Assembly: GCF_023715725.1 (NCBI RefSeq)
Contig: NZ_JAMBOT010000003.1
Span: forward strand, 186,001 to 250,000
From: Paenibacillus pasadenensis
Lineage (GTDB): Bacteria > Bacillota > Bacilli > Paenibacillales > Paenibacillaceae
Length of the DNA: 64,000 bases
Reading direction: 5' to 3'
Numbering within the stretch: position 1 is the first letter of the stretch; every line of letters begins with the position of its first letter. The notes under the pieces are model-generated. The model was given only the letters and a program-made list of their open reading frames with translations, did not search any database and had not been told where the DNA came from. The translations under genes were made by a program, and so were the position numbers. This document shows, in pieces, positions 53,270-61,147 of the stretch.

Positions 53270-54375
53270 GAATCCGCTCCATCGCTCTGCGCATCGCGCG
53301 CCAGTTCCGCAACGACCGGCGCACGCTGGCGCTGCTGTTTGTCGCACCGCTGTTCATACTAAGTCTTTTCTTTTTCATTTTTAAGGATCAGCCAGCCAAA
53401 CCGGTCATCGGGTTAACCGTTGGTGAAACGGCAAGCTCTGCACAGCAGCTCCAGCAGGCCGAACAGCGGCTGCAGCAGGCCGGAGCGCGAACTCTCTCCT
53501 ACAAGGACGAAGATGCTGGCCGCACCGCACTTGCGGACGGATCTCTGGACGCGCTGGTTATCGTTAAGCCGCCAGGAGGGCCGTCCGAGATTGTGCTTGA
53601 AGGCACCGACCCGTCCCGCAGCCGGGCAGCCATGTCGCTGCTTCAGGGAGTGCTGAGCGGCAGCACTGCTACACCAACCGATTCGTCCAACGGCAATACC
53701 CACGCCGAGACCGACCATTCGAACGGAAACGCGCCTTCACCGCATATAAGCTACCTGCACGGAGATGGCAGCATGACGCTGTTTGACTCCATCGGGCCGG
53801 TATTAATCGGCCTGTTCTCCTTTTTCTTCGTATTCCTGCTCGCTGGAGTCTCCTTTCTGCGGGAACGGACAACCGGCACTTTGGAGCGGCTGCTGGCTAC
53901 CCCGGTGCGCCGTACGGAGGTTGTGCTCGGCTACTTGGCCGGCTTCGGCCTGTTTGCCGCCGTTCAGGCTGCGCTGATCGCCGCTTTTGCCACATCGGTG
54001 CTCGGCCTGAGGCTGGAAGGTTCCATCTGGCTGCTCTTGCTCGTTAATATTATGCTGAGCTTTACAGCGCTGACGCTCGGCACTCTGCTGTCCACATACG
54101 CGGGAAGCGAGTTCCAGATCATTCAGTTCATTCCTGTCGTCATCGTGCCGCAGGTTTTTTTCTCCGGCCTGTTCCGGCTCGACGGCATGCCAGATTGGCT
54201 GCAGCTGCTCCAGTCCGTTATGCCAATCTATTACGGGGCCGATGTGCTGCGCGGCGTCATGCTGCGGGGAGAAGGCTGGACGGAAAGCCTTCCCGGATTG
54301 TCGGTGCTGTTTGGCTTTTCGGCTGTTTTTGCCCTGCTGAACGTGCTGGCGCTCAAGAAACAGCGTTCCATTTAA
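53266..54375 (+). CDS. ABC-2 type exporter permease
   Basis: A 369-residue permease of the YhgE/DrrB/ABC2_membrane class. It has one N-terminal helix (about 20-40) and a large extracellular loop (about 45-170, with a His/Asn-rich low-complexity stretch). Five C-terminal helices follow from about 180, including the RERTTGTLERLLATPVRRTEVVLGY cytoplasmic segment conserved in the family. Translationally coupled to the ATPase. Confidence 0.87.
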   Translation: MRIRSIALRIARQFRNDRRTLALLFVAPLFILSLFFFIFKDQPAKPVIGLTVGETASSAQQLQQAEQRLQQAGARTLSYKDEDAGRTALADGSLDALVIVKPPGGPSEIVLEGTDPSRSRAAMSLLQGVLSGSTATPTDSSNGNTHAETDHSNGNAPSPHISYLHGDGSMTLFDSIGPVLIGLFSFFFVFLLAGVSFLRERTTGTLERLLATPVRRTEVVLGYLAGFGLFAAVQAALIAAFATSVLGLRLEGSIWLLLLVNIMLSFTALTLGTLLSTYAGSEFQIIQFIPVVIVPQVFFSGLFRLDGMPDWLQLLQSVMPIYYGADVLRGVMLRGEGWTESLPGLSVLFGFSAVFALLNVLALKKQRSI

Positions 54376-54423
54376 TTCAACAGCGCTGTTATGGTACGAT
54401 GACGGCACAAAGGAGTGTGCAGC

Positions 54424-55092
54424 ATGAGCCAAACCAACGAGCCCAGGGAGCCTTGGCTGGCTGAACTGATTGGAGAAGCGGCGGACAAAAGGATGACCGA
54501 CAAGCAGATCCGGATTTTGGAAGCGTCGGTTGAGCTGTTCGCGGGCAAAGGGTACGCGTCCGCCTCCACAAGCGAAATCGCCGCCATGGCCGGAGTTGCG
54601 GAAGGCACGATTTTTCGCCATTACAAAACGAAAAAAGAGCTGCTGCTCACCATCGTCCGTCCGGCGATGATTAAGCTGCTGGCGCCGTTTATGCTTAAGG
54701 AGTTCAAGGATGTGCTGAGCAGCAGCTACAGCAGTTACGGCGACTTTTTGCGCGCGTTAGCCGCGAACCGCATCCAATTTCTCGACCGGAACAAACGGCT
54801 GGTCCGAATACTGATTCAAGAGCTGCCTTTCCACCCCGAGCTGCAGCAGCAGTTCCGGGAGCATGTGTTCAGCCGCGTCATCGCGCAAGCGGAAGCAATT
54901 GTCATCCGGTTTCAGCAGCAGGGAGAAATTATCCCGCTGCCGCCGGCAACCGTGCTGCGGCTCTCCGCCTCCTCCCTGCTCGGCTACGCCGCCGCACGTT
55001 ACATCGCGCAGGAGAGCGCGTCGACGAAGTGGAATGATGAGCGCGAGCTTTCAGCTACGATCGATTTCATCGTCAAAGGGCTGCGCCCTTGA
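54424..55092 (+). CDS. TetR-family transcriptional regulator
   Basis: A 222-residue repressor. The N-terminal helix-turn-helix is TSEIAAMAGVAEGTIFRHYKTKKELL (about 49-74), with the usual helical ligand domain following. AAAGGAGTG lies 7 bases before the ATG at 54424. It starts 48 bp after the ABC permease, so the three genes probably form one operon. The regulator likely controls it through the AGTGATCACT palindrome upstream of the ATPase gene (inference). Confidence 0.87.
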   Translation: MSQTNEPREPWLAELIGEAADKRMTDKQIRILEASVELFAGKGYASASTSEIAAMAGVAEGTIFRHYKTKKELLLTIVRPAMIKLLAPFMLKEFKDVLSSSYSSYGDFLRALAANRIQFLDRNKRLVRILIQELPFHPELQQQFREHVFSRVIAQAEAIVIRFQQQGEIIPLPPATVLRLSASSLLGYAAARYIAQESASTKWNDERELSATIDFIVKGLRP

Positions 55093-55127
55093 GACTTTGC
55101 GCAGCAATTCAATAGCTTGCCTTCAAG

Positions 55128-55149
55128 CAGCCCGGCATCCGCCGGGCTG
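55128..55149 (+). terminator. Terminator after the TetR gene
   Basis: CAGCCCGGC (55128-55136) pairs with GCCGGGCTG (55141-55149), followed by TTTGGTTT. Confidence 0.7.
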
Positions 55150-55231
55150 TTTGGTTTCCCCCGTGATTGGCTCCCCACCCCTTGCGGGTAATAGAGAGTC
55201 AACTACGAAGGCAAAGGATGATTCCGGAGAG

Positions 55232-56758
55232 ATGGAACGCAATCATACGATGATGCAGTTTTTTGAATGGCATGTGCCGGCAGACGGCCGCCACTGGCAG
55301 CGGCTCAAGGAACGGGCCGCCGAGCTGAAGGCCGCCGGCATCGATGCCGTCTGGATTCCTCCAGCTACGAAGGCCTTTTCTCCGGAAGACAACGGCTACA
55401 GCGTATACGATTTGTACGATCTAGGCGAGTTCGAGCAGAAAGGCGCCGTGCGGACCAAGTACGGCACCAAACAGCAGCTGCAGGAGGCAATCGCAGCCTG
55501 CCGTGAGCATGAAATTGCCGTTTACGCCGATCTGGTCATGAATCATAAAGCCGGAGCCGACGAAAAAGAGAAATTTAAGGTCATTGAGGTAGAGGGCGAC
55601 AACCGCCAGGAGGAAATATCCGATCCCCACACAATCGAGGGCTGGACACGGTTCCACTTTCCGGGCCGGGGCGATCGTTACTCGGCGTTCAAGTGGAATT
55701 ACACCCATTTCAACGGAACGGATTTTGACGCCAAGCGGGATGAAACGGGCGTATACCGGATCATCGGCGAAAATAAACAGTGGAACGAAAACGTCGACGA
55801 CCAGTTCGGCAACTTCGATTATTTGATGTTTGCCAACATCGACTATAACAACCCCGCTGTCCGCGAGGAAATGATCTCCTGGGGCCGCTGGCTGATCCAG
55901 GAAACCGGCGTGGACGGCTTCCGGCTCGATGCGATTAAACATATCGACCACACGTTTATCCGGGACTTTTGCCAAGCGGTGAAAGAGGAAGCGCCGGAGC
56001 ATTTTTATATCGTCGGCGAGTTTTGGAACAGCATTACGGAGGAGTGCACAGCATTTCTGGAGGCGACGGAGCATCAGCTCAGCCTGTTCGACGTCCCGCT
56101 CCACTACCGGCTCAAGGAAGCGGCGGACGCCGGAAGGGAATTCGATTTGCGTACGGTTTTCGACGGCTCTCTTGTCATGGAGCGTCCGCAGCATGCGGTA
56201 ACAATTGTTGACAATCACGACACTCAGCCCGGAGAAGCGCTGGAATCATGGGTCGGCGACTGGTTCAAACAAATCGCGTATTCGCTCATTCTGCTGCGCC
56301 GGGACGGTTATCCCGTCGTTTTTTACGGCGATTATTACGGAATTGAAGGCCCGGAGCCAATCGAGGGCAAAAAAATTGCGATTGACCCGCTGCTGTACGC
56401 CCGCTATCATCGCGCTTACGGCGATCAGGACGACTATTTCGACGACTCGAACCTGATCGGCTGGGTGCGCCGGGGCGTACCGGAATTTGAGCGCTCCGGC
56501 TGCGCCGTTGTCGTTTGCAATGCCGATGAGGGCGCCAAACGCATGTTTGTCGGGGAGGAACGATCCGGCGAAGTGTGGGTCGATCTGACCAATACGCGCG
56601 AAGAGCGGATCGTAATCGGCGAGGACGGCTTTGCCGACTTCCCGGTTAACGGCGGCAGTGTGTCCGTCTGGGCACTGCCGGAGTTCGACTTAGAACCGGA
56701 AGCCGAGGATGGCGATGACGCCGGCGTCGACCAAATGAATGAGGAACAGACGGACTGA
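55232..56758 (+). CDS. Cytoplasmic alpha-amylase, glycoside hydrolase family 13
   Basis: A 508-residue GH13 enzyme without a signal peptide. Catalytic residues are in DGFRLDAIKHID (Asp nucleophile), YIVGEFW (Glu acid) and TIVDNHDTQPG (Asp), with the calcium-site MNHKAGAD earlier. The start MMQFFEWHVPADG matches cytoplasmic amylases of Bacilli and E. coli AmyS rather than secreted ones. It should degrade internal maltodextrins or glycogen. The acidic last 30 residues look disordered. ATG 55232 is the first plausible start; its ribosome site is imperfect. Confidence 0.9.
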   Translation: MERNHTMMQFFEWHVPADGRHWQRLKERAAELKAAGIDAVWIPPATKAFSPEDNGYSVYDLYDLGEFEQKGAVRTKYGTKQQLQEAIAACREHEIAVYADLVMNHKAGADEKEKFKVIEVEGDNRQEEISDPHTIEGWTRFHFPGRGDRYSAFKWNYTHFNGTDFDAKRDETGVYRIIGENKQWNENVDDQFGNFDYLMFANIDYNNPAVREEMISWGRWLIQETGVDGFRLDAIKHIDHTFIRDFCQAVKEEAPEHFYIVGEFWNSITEECTAFLEATEHQLSLFDVPLHYRLKEAADAGREFDLRTVFDGSLVMERPQHAVTIVDNHDTQPGEALESWVGDWFKQIAYSLILLRRDGYPVVFYGDYYGIEGPEPIEGKKIAIDPLLYARYHRAYGDQDDYFDDSNLIGWVRRGVPEFERSGCAVVVCNADEGAKRMFVGEERSGEVWVDLTNTREERIVIGEDGFADFPVNGGSVSVWALPEFDLEPEAEDGDDAGVDQMNEEQTD

Positions 56759-56812
56759 AGCCGTGCCGCAGCTGAAAACGAACAGTTCAATTTAAAGATT
56801 GGAGATGAGCAG

Positions 56813-57322
56813 ATGAAAGAGCATGTGCTGAATCAGTTGGAATTGACCCGCTCGGAGCTGCTGGAAACGGTTCGGGGATTACCCCCTGAAACACTTCAGG
56901 CGGAGCCCGCAGACGGCGGCTGGTCCGTCCTGGAAATTCTCGAGCATCTGGCGGCAATGGAAAGCGCGATTGCCGACCGGCTCTCCGCTGCTTTGCAGGG
57001 ACCAGAGCGCGCCGACTTGGTGCGCGCCCCGCTTGAGCTGGTGCGGGACCGCTCCCGCAAAGCGCAGGCACCGCCACAAGTCCATCCGTCCGGAGCGGTC
57101 AGCACGCTGGCTGAGGCGGAGCAGGCGTTAGCTGCTGCACGGCAAAAACTGCTGGAAGCTGTCGCCTCCGATCTCGGAACCGAAAGAATGGATAAACACG
57201 GCTTTACGCATCCCATGTTCGGCCCTGTGAGCGCGGACCAGTGGGTTGAGCTCATTCCGCTGCATGAATTGAGGCATCTGGGGCAAATTCGGGAAACGTT
57301 GCGGCAGGTTGAACAAGCCTAG
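56813..57322 (+). CDS. DinB-superfamily protein
   Basis: A 169-residue helical protein with DinB-type metal ligands: ILEHLAAME (His near 43) and IPLHELRHLGQI (His pair near 151 and 155). Compared with the other DinB protein at 6.0 kb it has a shorter C-terminus. Function not assignable; such proteins often act as thiol-dependent detoxification enzymes. Followed by a clear terminator. Confidence 0.8.
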   Translation: MKEHVLNQLELTRSELLETVRGLPPETLQAEPADGGWSVLEILEHLAAMESAIADRLSAALQGPERADLVRAPLELVRDRSRKAQAPPQVHPSGAVSTLAEAEQALAAARQKLLEAVASDLGTERMDKHGFTHPMFGPVSADQWVELIPLHELRHLGQIRETLRQVEQA

Positions 57323-57377
57323 AACCGAGCAACGTCCCTGCCTTGTGGCTTTTGCAGAGCTGAATTAGAACCCCCTG

Positions 57378-57408
57378 GAGGCTGTCGGGACATTCCGGCA
57401 GCCTCTTT
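57378..57408 (+). terminator. Terminator after the second DinB gene
   Basis: GAGGCTGTCGG (57378-57388) pairs with CCGGCAGCCTC (57395-57405, one G-T pair), followed by TTTC. Confidence 0.75.
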
Positions 57409-57573
57409 CGCGCAGGAAAAATCTATGTGCCTATAACAACAAGCCATAGCCAGCTCTAACATATCCTTATAGCTGTTTCACGGAAAAGCGATGCAGGAGT
57501 CAAATCCAAAGTGGTATACTAGGGAAAACACCCAACGGGACGGCATCAGCTCGCGAACCGGCTAGGAGGCTTT

Positions 57574-58545
57574 ATGAGCTCAACCCTTAAAGATAAATTG
57601 TTCCATAAACAGAGCGGCATTATAACCTACGGCATGACCCCGCCCAAAAGCAGCCATACGCCTGAGAAGATCCGCGAAATCGCCGACAAACAGATCGAGC
57701 GGCTGAAGGACATCGGCATTGACGGGCTTGTTCTGTACGATGTGCAGGACGAGGCCGAGCGGACCGATAAGGACCGCCCGTTTCCCTATTTAAAAGCGCT
57801 TGATCCTACTGAGTATTACCGCGACTATTTGAAGCAGGAGCTCGGCATTCCGGCCATTATTTATCACTGCGTGGCGAATGAGGGCCCGGACAAGCTGGCG
57901 CAGTGGATTTTGCAGGACCGCGACGAACAGCGCTTTACGGTGTATGTTGGAGCATCCTCCAGCCGGCAGCAGGTGCAGATCCGCCTGCCGGAAGCGTACC
58001 GGATGAGCGGCATTTTGAACGAGCAGCTGCTTCCGGGCGGCGTTGTTATTCCTGAGCGGCATCGCAGCAAAGGCGACGAGCATCTGCGGGCGCGGGCGAA
58101 GCAGGAATCGGGCTGCGGATTTTTTATCTCTCAAGCCACTTACGACGTGGAAGCCTCCAAAAGCTTTCTGTCCGACTATTACTACCACAGCCGCGAGAAC
58201 GGCTTGGACATGGTGCCGATTCTGTTCAACATCGCTCCATGCGGCTCCGCCAAAACGCTTGAGTTCATGAAATGGCTCGGCATCAGCATTCCGAAATGGC
58301 TGGAGAACGAGCTGGTTCATTCGCAGGATATTCTCGACAAGTCCGTTGAGCTTTCCCGCAAAGTATTTCGGGAGCTGTACCGTTTTGGCGTGGAAAAAGG
58401 CATTCCAATCGGCTGCAGCGTCGAAAGCGTATCGACCCGCAAGGTTGAGATAGAAGCTTCGATTCAGCTCTTGAAGGACATTCGCAGCGATATGGATGAA
58501 CTCTCGGCGCAGCTAAACGAGACGGCCCAACCAGCTGTCCTGTAG
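57574..58545 (+). CDS. Methylenetetrahydrofolate-reductase-like TIM-barrel protein
   Basis: A 323-residue cytoplasmic protein that resembles the MTHFR family: KSSHTPEKIREIADKQIE and the GIDGLVLYDVQDE region near the N-terminus, GCGFFISQATYD (about 187-198) and MVPILFNIAPCGSAKTLEFMKWLGI (about 213-237). The FAD-binding signature of classical MetF is not evident and sequence similarity is partial, so the reaction may differ. No met genes lie nearby. A TATACT at 57515-57520 is a possible -10 box. Solitary gene with its own terminator. Confidence 0.6.
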   Translation: MSSTLKDKLFHKQSGIITYGMTPPKSSHTPEKIREIADKQIERLKDIGIDGLVLYDVQDEAERTDKDRPFPYLKALDPTEYYRDYLKQELGIPAIIYHCVANEGPDKLAQWILQDRDEQRFTVYVGASSSRQQVQIRLPEAYRMSGILNEQLLPGGVVIPERHRSKGDEHLRARAKQESGCGFFISQATYDVEASKSFLSDYYYHSRENGLDMVPILFNIAPCGSAKTLEFMKWLGISIPKWLENELVHSQDILDKSVELSRKVFRELYRFGVEKGIPIGCSVESVSTRKVEIEASIQLLKDIRSDMDELSAQLNETAQPAVL

Positions 58546-58569
58546 CTTGTGATAGCGTTAGTATAAGCG

Positions 58570-58603
58570 AACCTGCGGAGGTATTTCTCCGCAGGTTTTT
58601 CTT
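58570..58603 (+). terminator. Terminator after the MTHFR-like gene
   Basis: AACCTGCGGAG (58570-58580) pairs with CTCCGCAGGTT (58587-58597), followed by TTTCTT. The next 260 bp to 58860 are AT-rich and show no gene. Confidence 0.85.
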
Positions 58604-58862
58604 ATTTTAAACCTTTTTCTATATAGAGAAATTGTTCCTCCACACATGAAAACCCCTAAAATATTGGATTTTTCCGTTATCTGAAGCTCTGCAGAAGAGG
58701 ACACCCGCAATTATCATTGCGCAATTTAAACTTTTTTAGAAAAAACCCCTCTTGCAGATTTTGTTTATTTTTATCCAAAAAAAACTTTAAATTTCATCAA
58801 GTACCAAACCGAAATAAGAGAATGTTCATTTGTATCAGACTTATTTAAACTAAAACTAAAAA

Positions 58863-58895
58863 AAGCTGATTCCGAAATCTGTTCGAAATCAGCTT
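58863..58895 (-). terminator. Terminator after the AlkC-like gene
   Basis: AAGCTGAT (58863-58870) pairs with ATCAGCTT (58888-58895); the minus strand continues with T-rich sequence. Confidence 0.75.
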
Positions 58896-58905
58896 ATGAT
58901 TGCTA

Positions 58906-59991
58906 TTAATCGAGATCCATTGTCAATTCAAAGGAAAGAGAAGCCTGTTCCACACCGTTCACAAGCACGGTCAAACTGTGCATACCGGGATAATAGCGGC
59001 GGGTCGTAATCGGCTTAATCGCATGGGAGCGCGTGACAGAGGTTCGGCCATGCGGATATTCCCGCTCGGACAGCTTAAAGCGTTTGCCGGCCAGAGTGCC
59101 GTTCGCTTTCACAAACCCGATCTCATATTCCAGCCGAAGCATCATCGGCTTCTCTTCGTTGACGATATTAAATGAAAACTCCAGACGCTCCCCAAAGGGT
59201 ACAACAGGCGTTAACAGCTTCAGCTCCTGCGCCGAAGCCCCGGCAGCCGGACCTAGACCGAACAACGCCATCGCTCTGGGATGAGCCTGCTTGAGCAGCG
59301 TGCGGCAGCCGTGCCGCAGAATCCAATCCGTCCGGCTGTCCCGGCCGTACGTCCGCTCAGCCAAGTCCATGACAAGCTCGGGATGATCCTTGGCAATATC
59401 ATTGAGGTTGTTGGCGACGCTGCGGCGGACATATTCGCTCTCATCCTGCAGCATCGGCTCCAAAAGCTCCAGCACCGGCCGAGGGTCCCGCACAAATACA
59501 GGAAGCCGCTGTCCCCAAGGCAATCGAGGGCGGCAGCCCTCGCTCGCAAGGCGCCGGATATGCTCATCGGAAAAGAGGGACCACTTGCGCAATTTTTGCA
59601 TGACCGCTTCCGGCTCCCGCTCGATAAAAGGGCGAATGGCATATTCCGATGTGGAGTAGCGTGTAAGTCTTGTTAATGCCTCCAGAGACAACTCCGGATT
59701 CTCCCTGCCATATACCTCGATATAATCCGGGAAAAAGATATACTCAATGCCCCGAAAACGTTCCCCCGCCCGGCACACAAATTCAACTGCGGCCTCGTAT
59801 GCCTGAGGAAGCATCTCGCCTAGAGCCAGCGTGACCAGGCGCATCCTTTCTTTAAAGGAAGCGTCATCCCATGGCTCCCGCATCGCATGAGCGGCAAAAA
59901 CCTCGGGATCAAATTGCGCATCCAGCTCTTGAAAAACCTTCCCTACTTTCAACAGCATTTCTTCATGATATAAAAATCGGAGAGGCTCCAT
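58906..59991 (-). CDS. AlkC/AlkD-like DNA alkylation-repair glycosylase with C-terminal Ig-like domain
   Basis: A 361-residue protein. About 1-235 is a helical-repeat (HEAT-like) domain of the AlkC/AlkD type, with VRRSVANNLNDIAKDHPELV as the most typical repeat and TDWILRHGCRTLLK following. About 240-361 is a strand-rich Ig-like domain (LEFSFNIVNEE, LRLEYEIGFVKANG, YYPGMHSLTVLVNG), as in the AlkC-alpha subgroup. These enzymes excise alkylated bases such as 3-methyladenine and 3-methylcytosine. The second ATG (59991) is used because AGGAGG is too close to the first. A uracil-glycosylase-like gene lies 63 bp upstream on the same strand. Confidence 0.82.
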   Translation of the reverse strand: MEPLRFLYHEEMLLKVGKVFQELDAQFDPEVFAAHAMREPWDDASFKERMRLVTLALGEMLPQAYEAAVEFVCRAGERFRGIEYIFFPDYIEVYGRENPELSLEALTRLTRYSTSEYAIRPFIEREPEAVMQKLRKWSLFSDEHIRRLASEGCRPRLPWGQRLPVFVRDPRPVLELLEPMLQDESEYVRRSVANNLNDIAKDHPELVMDLAERTYGRDSRTDWILRHGCRTLLKQAHPRAMALFGLGPAAGASAQELKLLTPVVPFGERLEFSFNIVNEEKPMMLRLEYEIGFVKANGTLAGKRFKLSEREYPHGRTSVTRSHAIKPITTRRYYPGMHSLTVLVNGVEQASLSFELTMDLD

Positions 59992-60053
59992 TCTTGTCAT
60001 TCCTCCTGCAATAACTCATCTCATTCTTCCCGGGTTCAGCAGCTGCTCCGTTT

Positions 60054-60965
60054 TTAATTCGATTCAACGCTCCCCGTAAAGCTTTTCAACCGGCGCTTCA
60101 GCTCCGGGAAAGCTTGTTCAAACTGGCGATGGCGGTGACCGTTGGCTCCAGACGGATGGGGAAACCCCCAAAGCACCTGCTCATCCGTCAGTTCACCATC
60201 ATGTACAAGCTGCTGCACGACCTCCTCCACAGCTTTTCCAAGCGGCACCAGCAAAGGGCTTGAAGCCATATGTCCAAGCTCATCTCTCATATGGTTAAGC
60301 GAGATGTTCCAAAGCCATGAATCGCGCCGGAGCGGCGGCTGATGGCCGCTGTAATTAGCGCCATTCCGAAATACCGGGCAGGGCAGCACAGATGTCGTAT
60401 GCAGCATCGGATGATCCAGCAAATCGGCTGGGCCGGACAAGCCCTCGTCATATGCCTCATCGGGCCAAGGCATAACTCTCCCAAGCTGCTCCCGCAGGCC
60501 CAGCTTCTCCAGCATATCAAGCAAGCCTGTCCGCATCGATCCTGCAAAACGGGCCTGCCGCTTCGCTTCCCGGCACGCCTCCAGCGGCGTACCGCCGGAG
60601 ACCAGGCATCGTCTCATTACTCTTAAGGAAATCTCCATCTGCCGCCAGCCGGGCGTCAGTCCGGCTACAACAATTCGAGCCGCACCGCCGGCAAGCTCAT
60701 TATGAGGCGCATAATACATTTCCAGAGGACCGGAGCGCTCCAGCAGAAGCTCCGGCACAAGCAGCTCCTCCCTGCTGTACAACGGTTTATCCGGCAATTC
60801 CGCCATATAAGACGCAGCCCGTAAAAAACGCTCCGGATGGCGAAGATTCGCCAGATCGGACGTGTTATACCGGCCTGGAACGGCGTTCCTGTCATTCTCC
60901 GCTCCAGCACTCTCTGATTCGGAAGGTGCAGCCCTATTCGTCTGCCGCGTACCGCCTAGCCCCAT
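60054..60965 (-). CDS. Uracil-DNA-glycosylase-superfamily-like protein
   Basis: A 303-residue protein of no clearly recognised family. VVAGLTPGW (near 104) resembles UDG motif 1 and WGFPHPSGANGHRH near the C-terminus resembles UDG motif 2 (HPS); the spacing is plausible for the fold. The first 35 residues are polar and disordered. Together with the adjacent AlkC-like gene it suggests a base-excision repair pair, an inference that rests on these two short motifs. The ATG at 60965 follows AGGAGG by 8 bases. Confidence 0.5.
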   Translation of the reverse strand: MGLGGTRQTNRAAPSESESAGAENDRNAVPGRYNTSDLANLRHPERFLRAASYMAELPDKPLYSREELLVPELLLERSGPLEMYYAPHNELAGGAARIVVAGLTPGWRQMEISLRVMRRCLVSGGTPLEACREAKRQARFAGSMRTGLLDMLEKLGLREQLGRVMPWPDEAYDEGLSGPADLLDHPMLHTTSVLPCPVFRNGANYSGHQPPLRRDSWLWNISLNHMRDELGHMASSPLLVPLGKAVEEVVQQLVHDGELTDEQVLWGFPHPSGANGHRHRQFEQAFPELKRRLKSFTGSVESN

Positions 60966-61147
60966 TGCTCCGTCCTCCTGCAAGCTTTATAGCATAAGTA
61001 TAACCGCAATTACTGACAACAGTCTGTCAGGAAAGCAGTCCGCTCCATTCCATACGCAACAAAAAAAAGGCGTTCGGACAATCGCGGCCAGCCGCCATTT
61101 CCAAACCCCTTCTATTCATGCAATTCGCCGGTTGTTCAGTCTGCCGT

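Noticed and set aside
54863..55231. N-terminal extension of the amylase frame into the TetR gene
   Set aside because: The extension overlaps the TetR coding region and a terminator and has no homology; the amylase domain starts at 55232.
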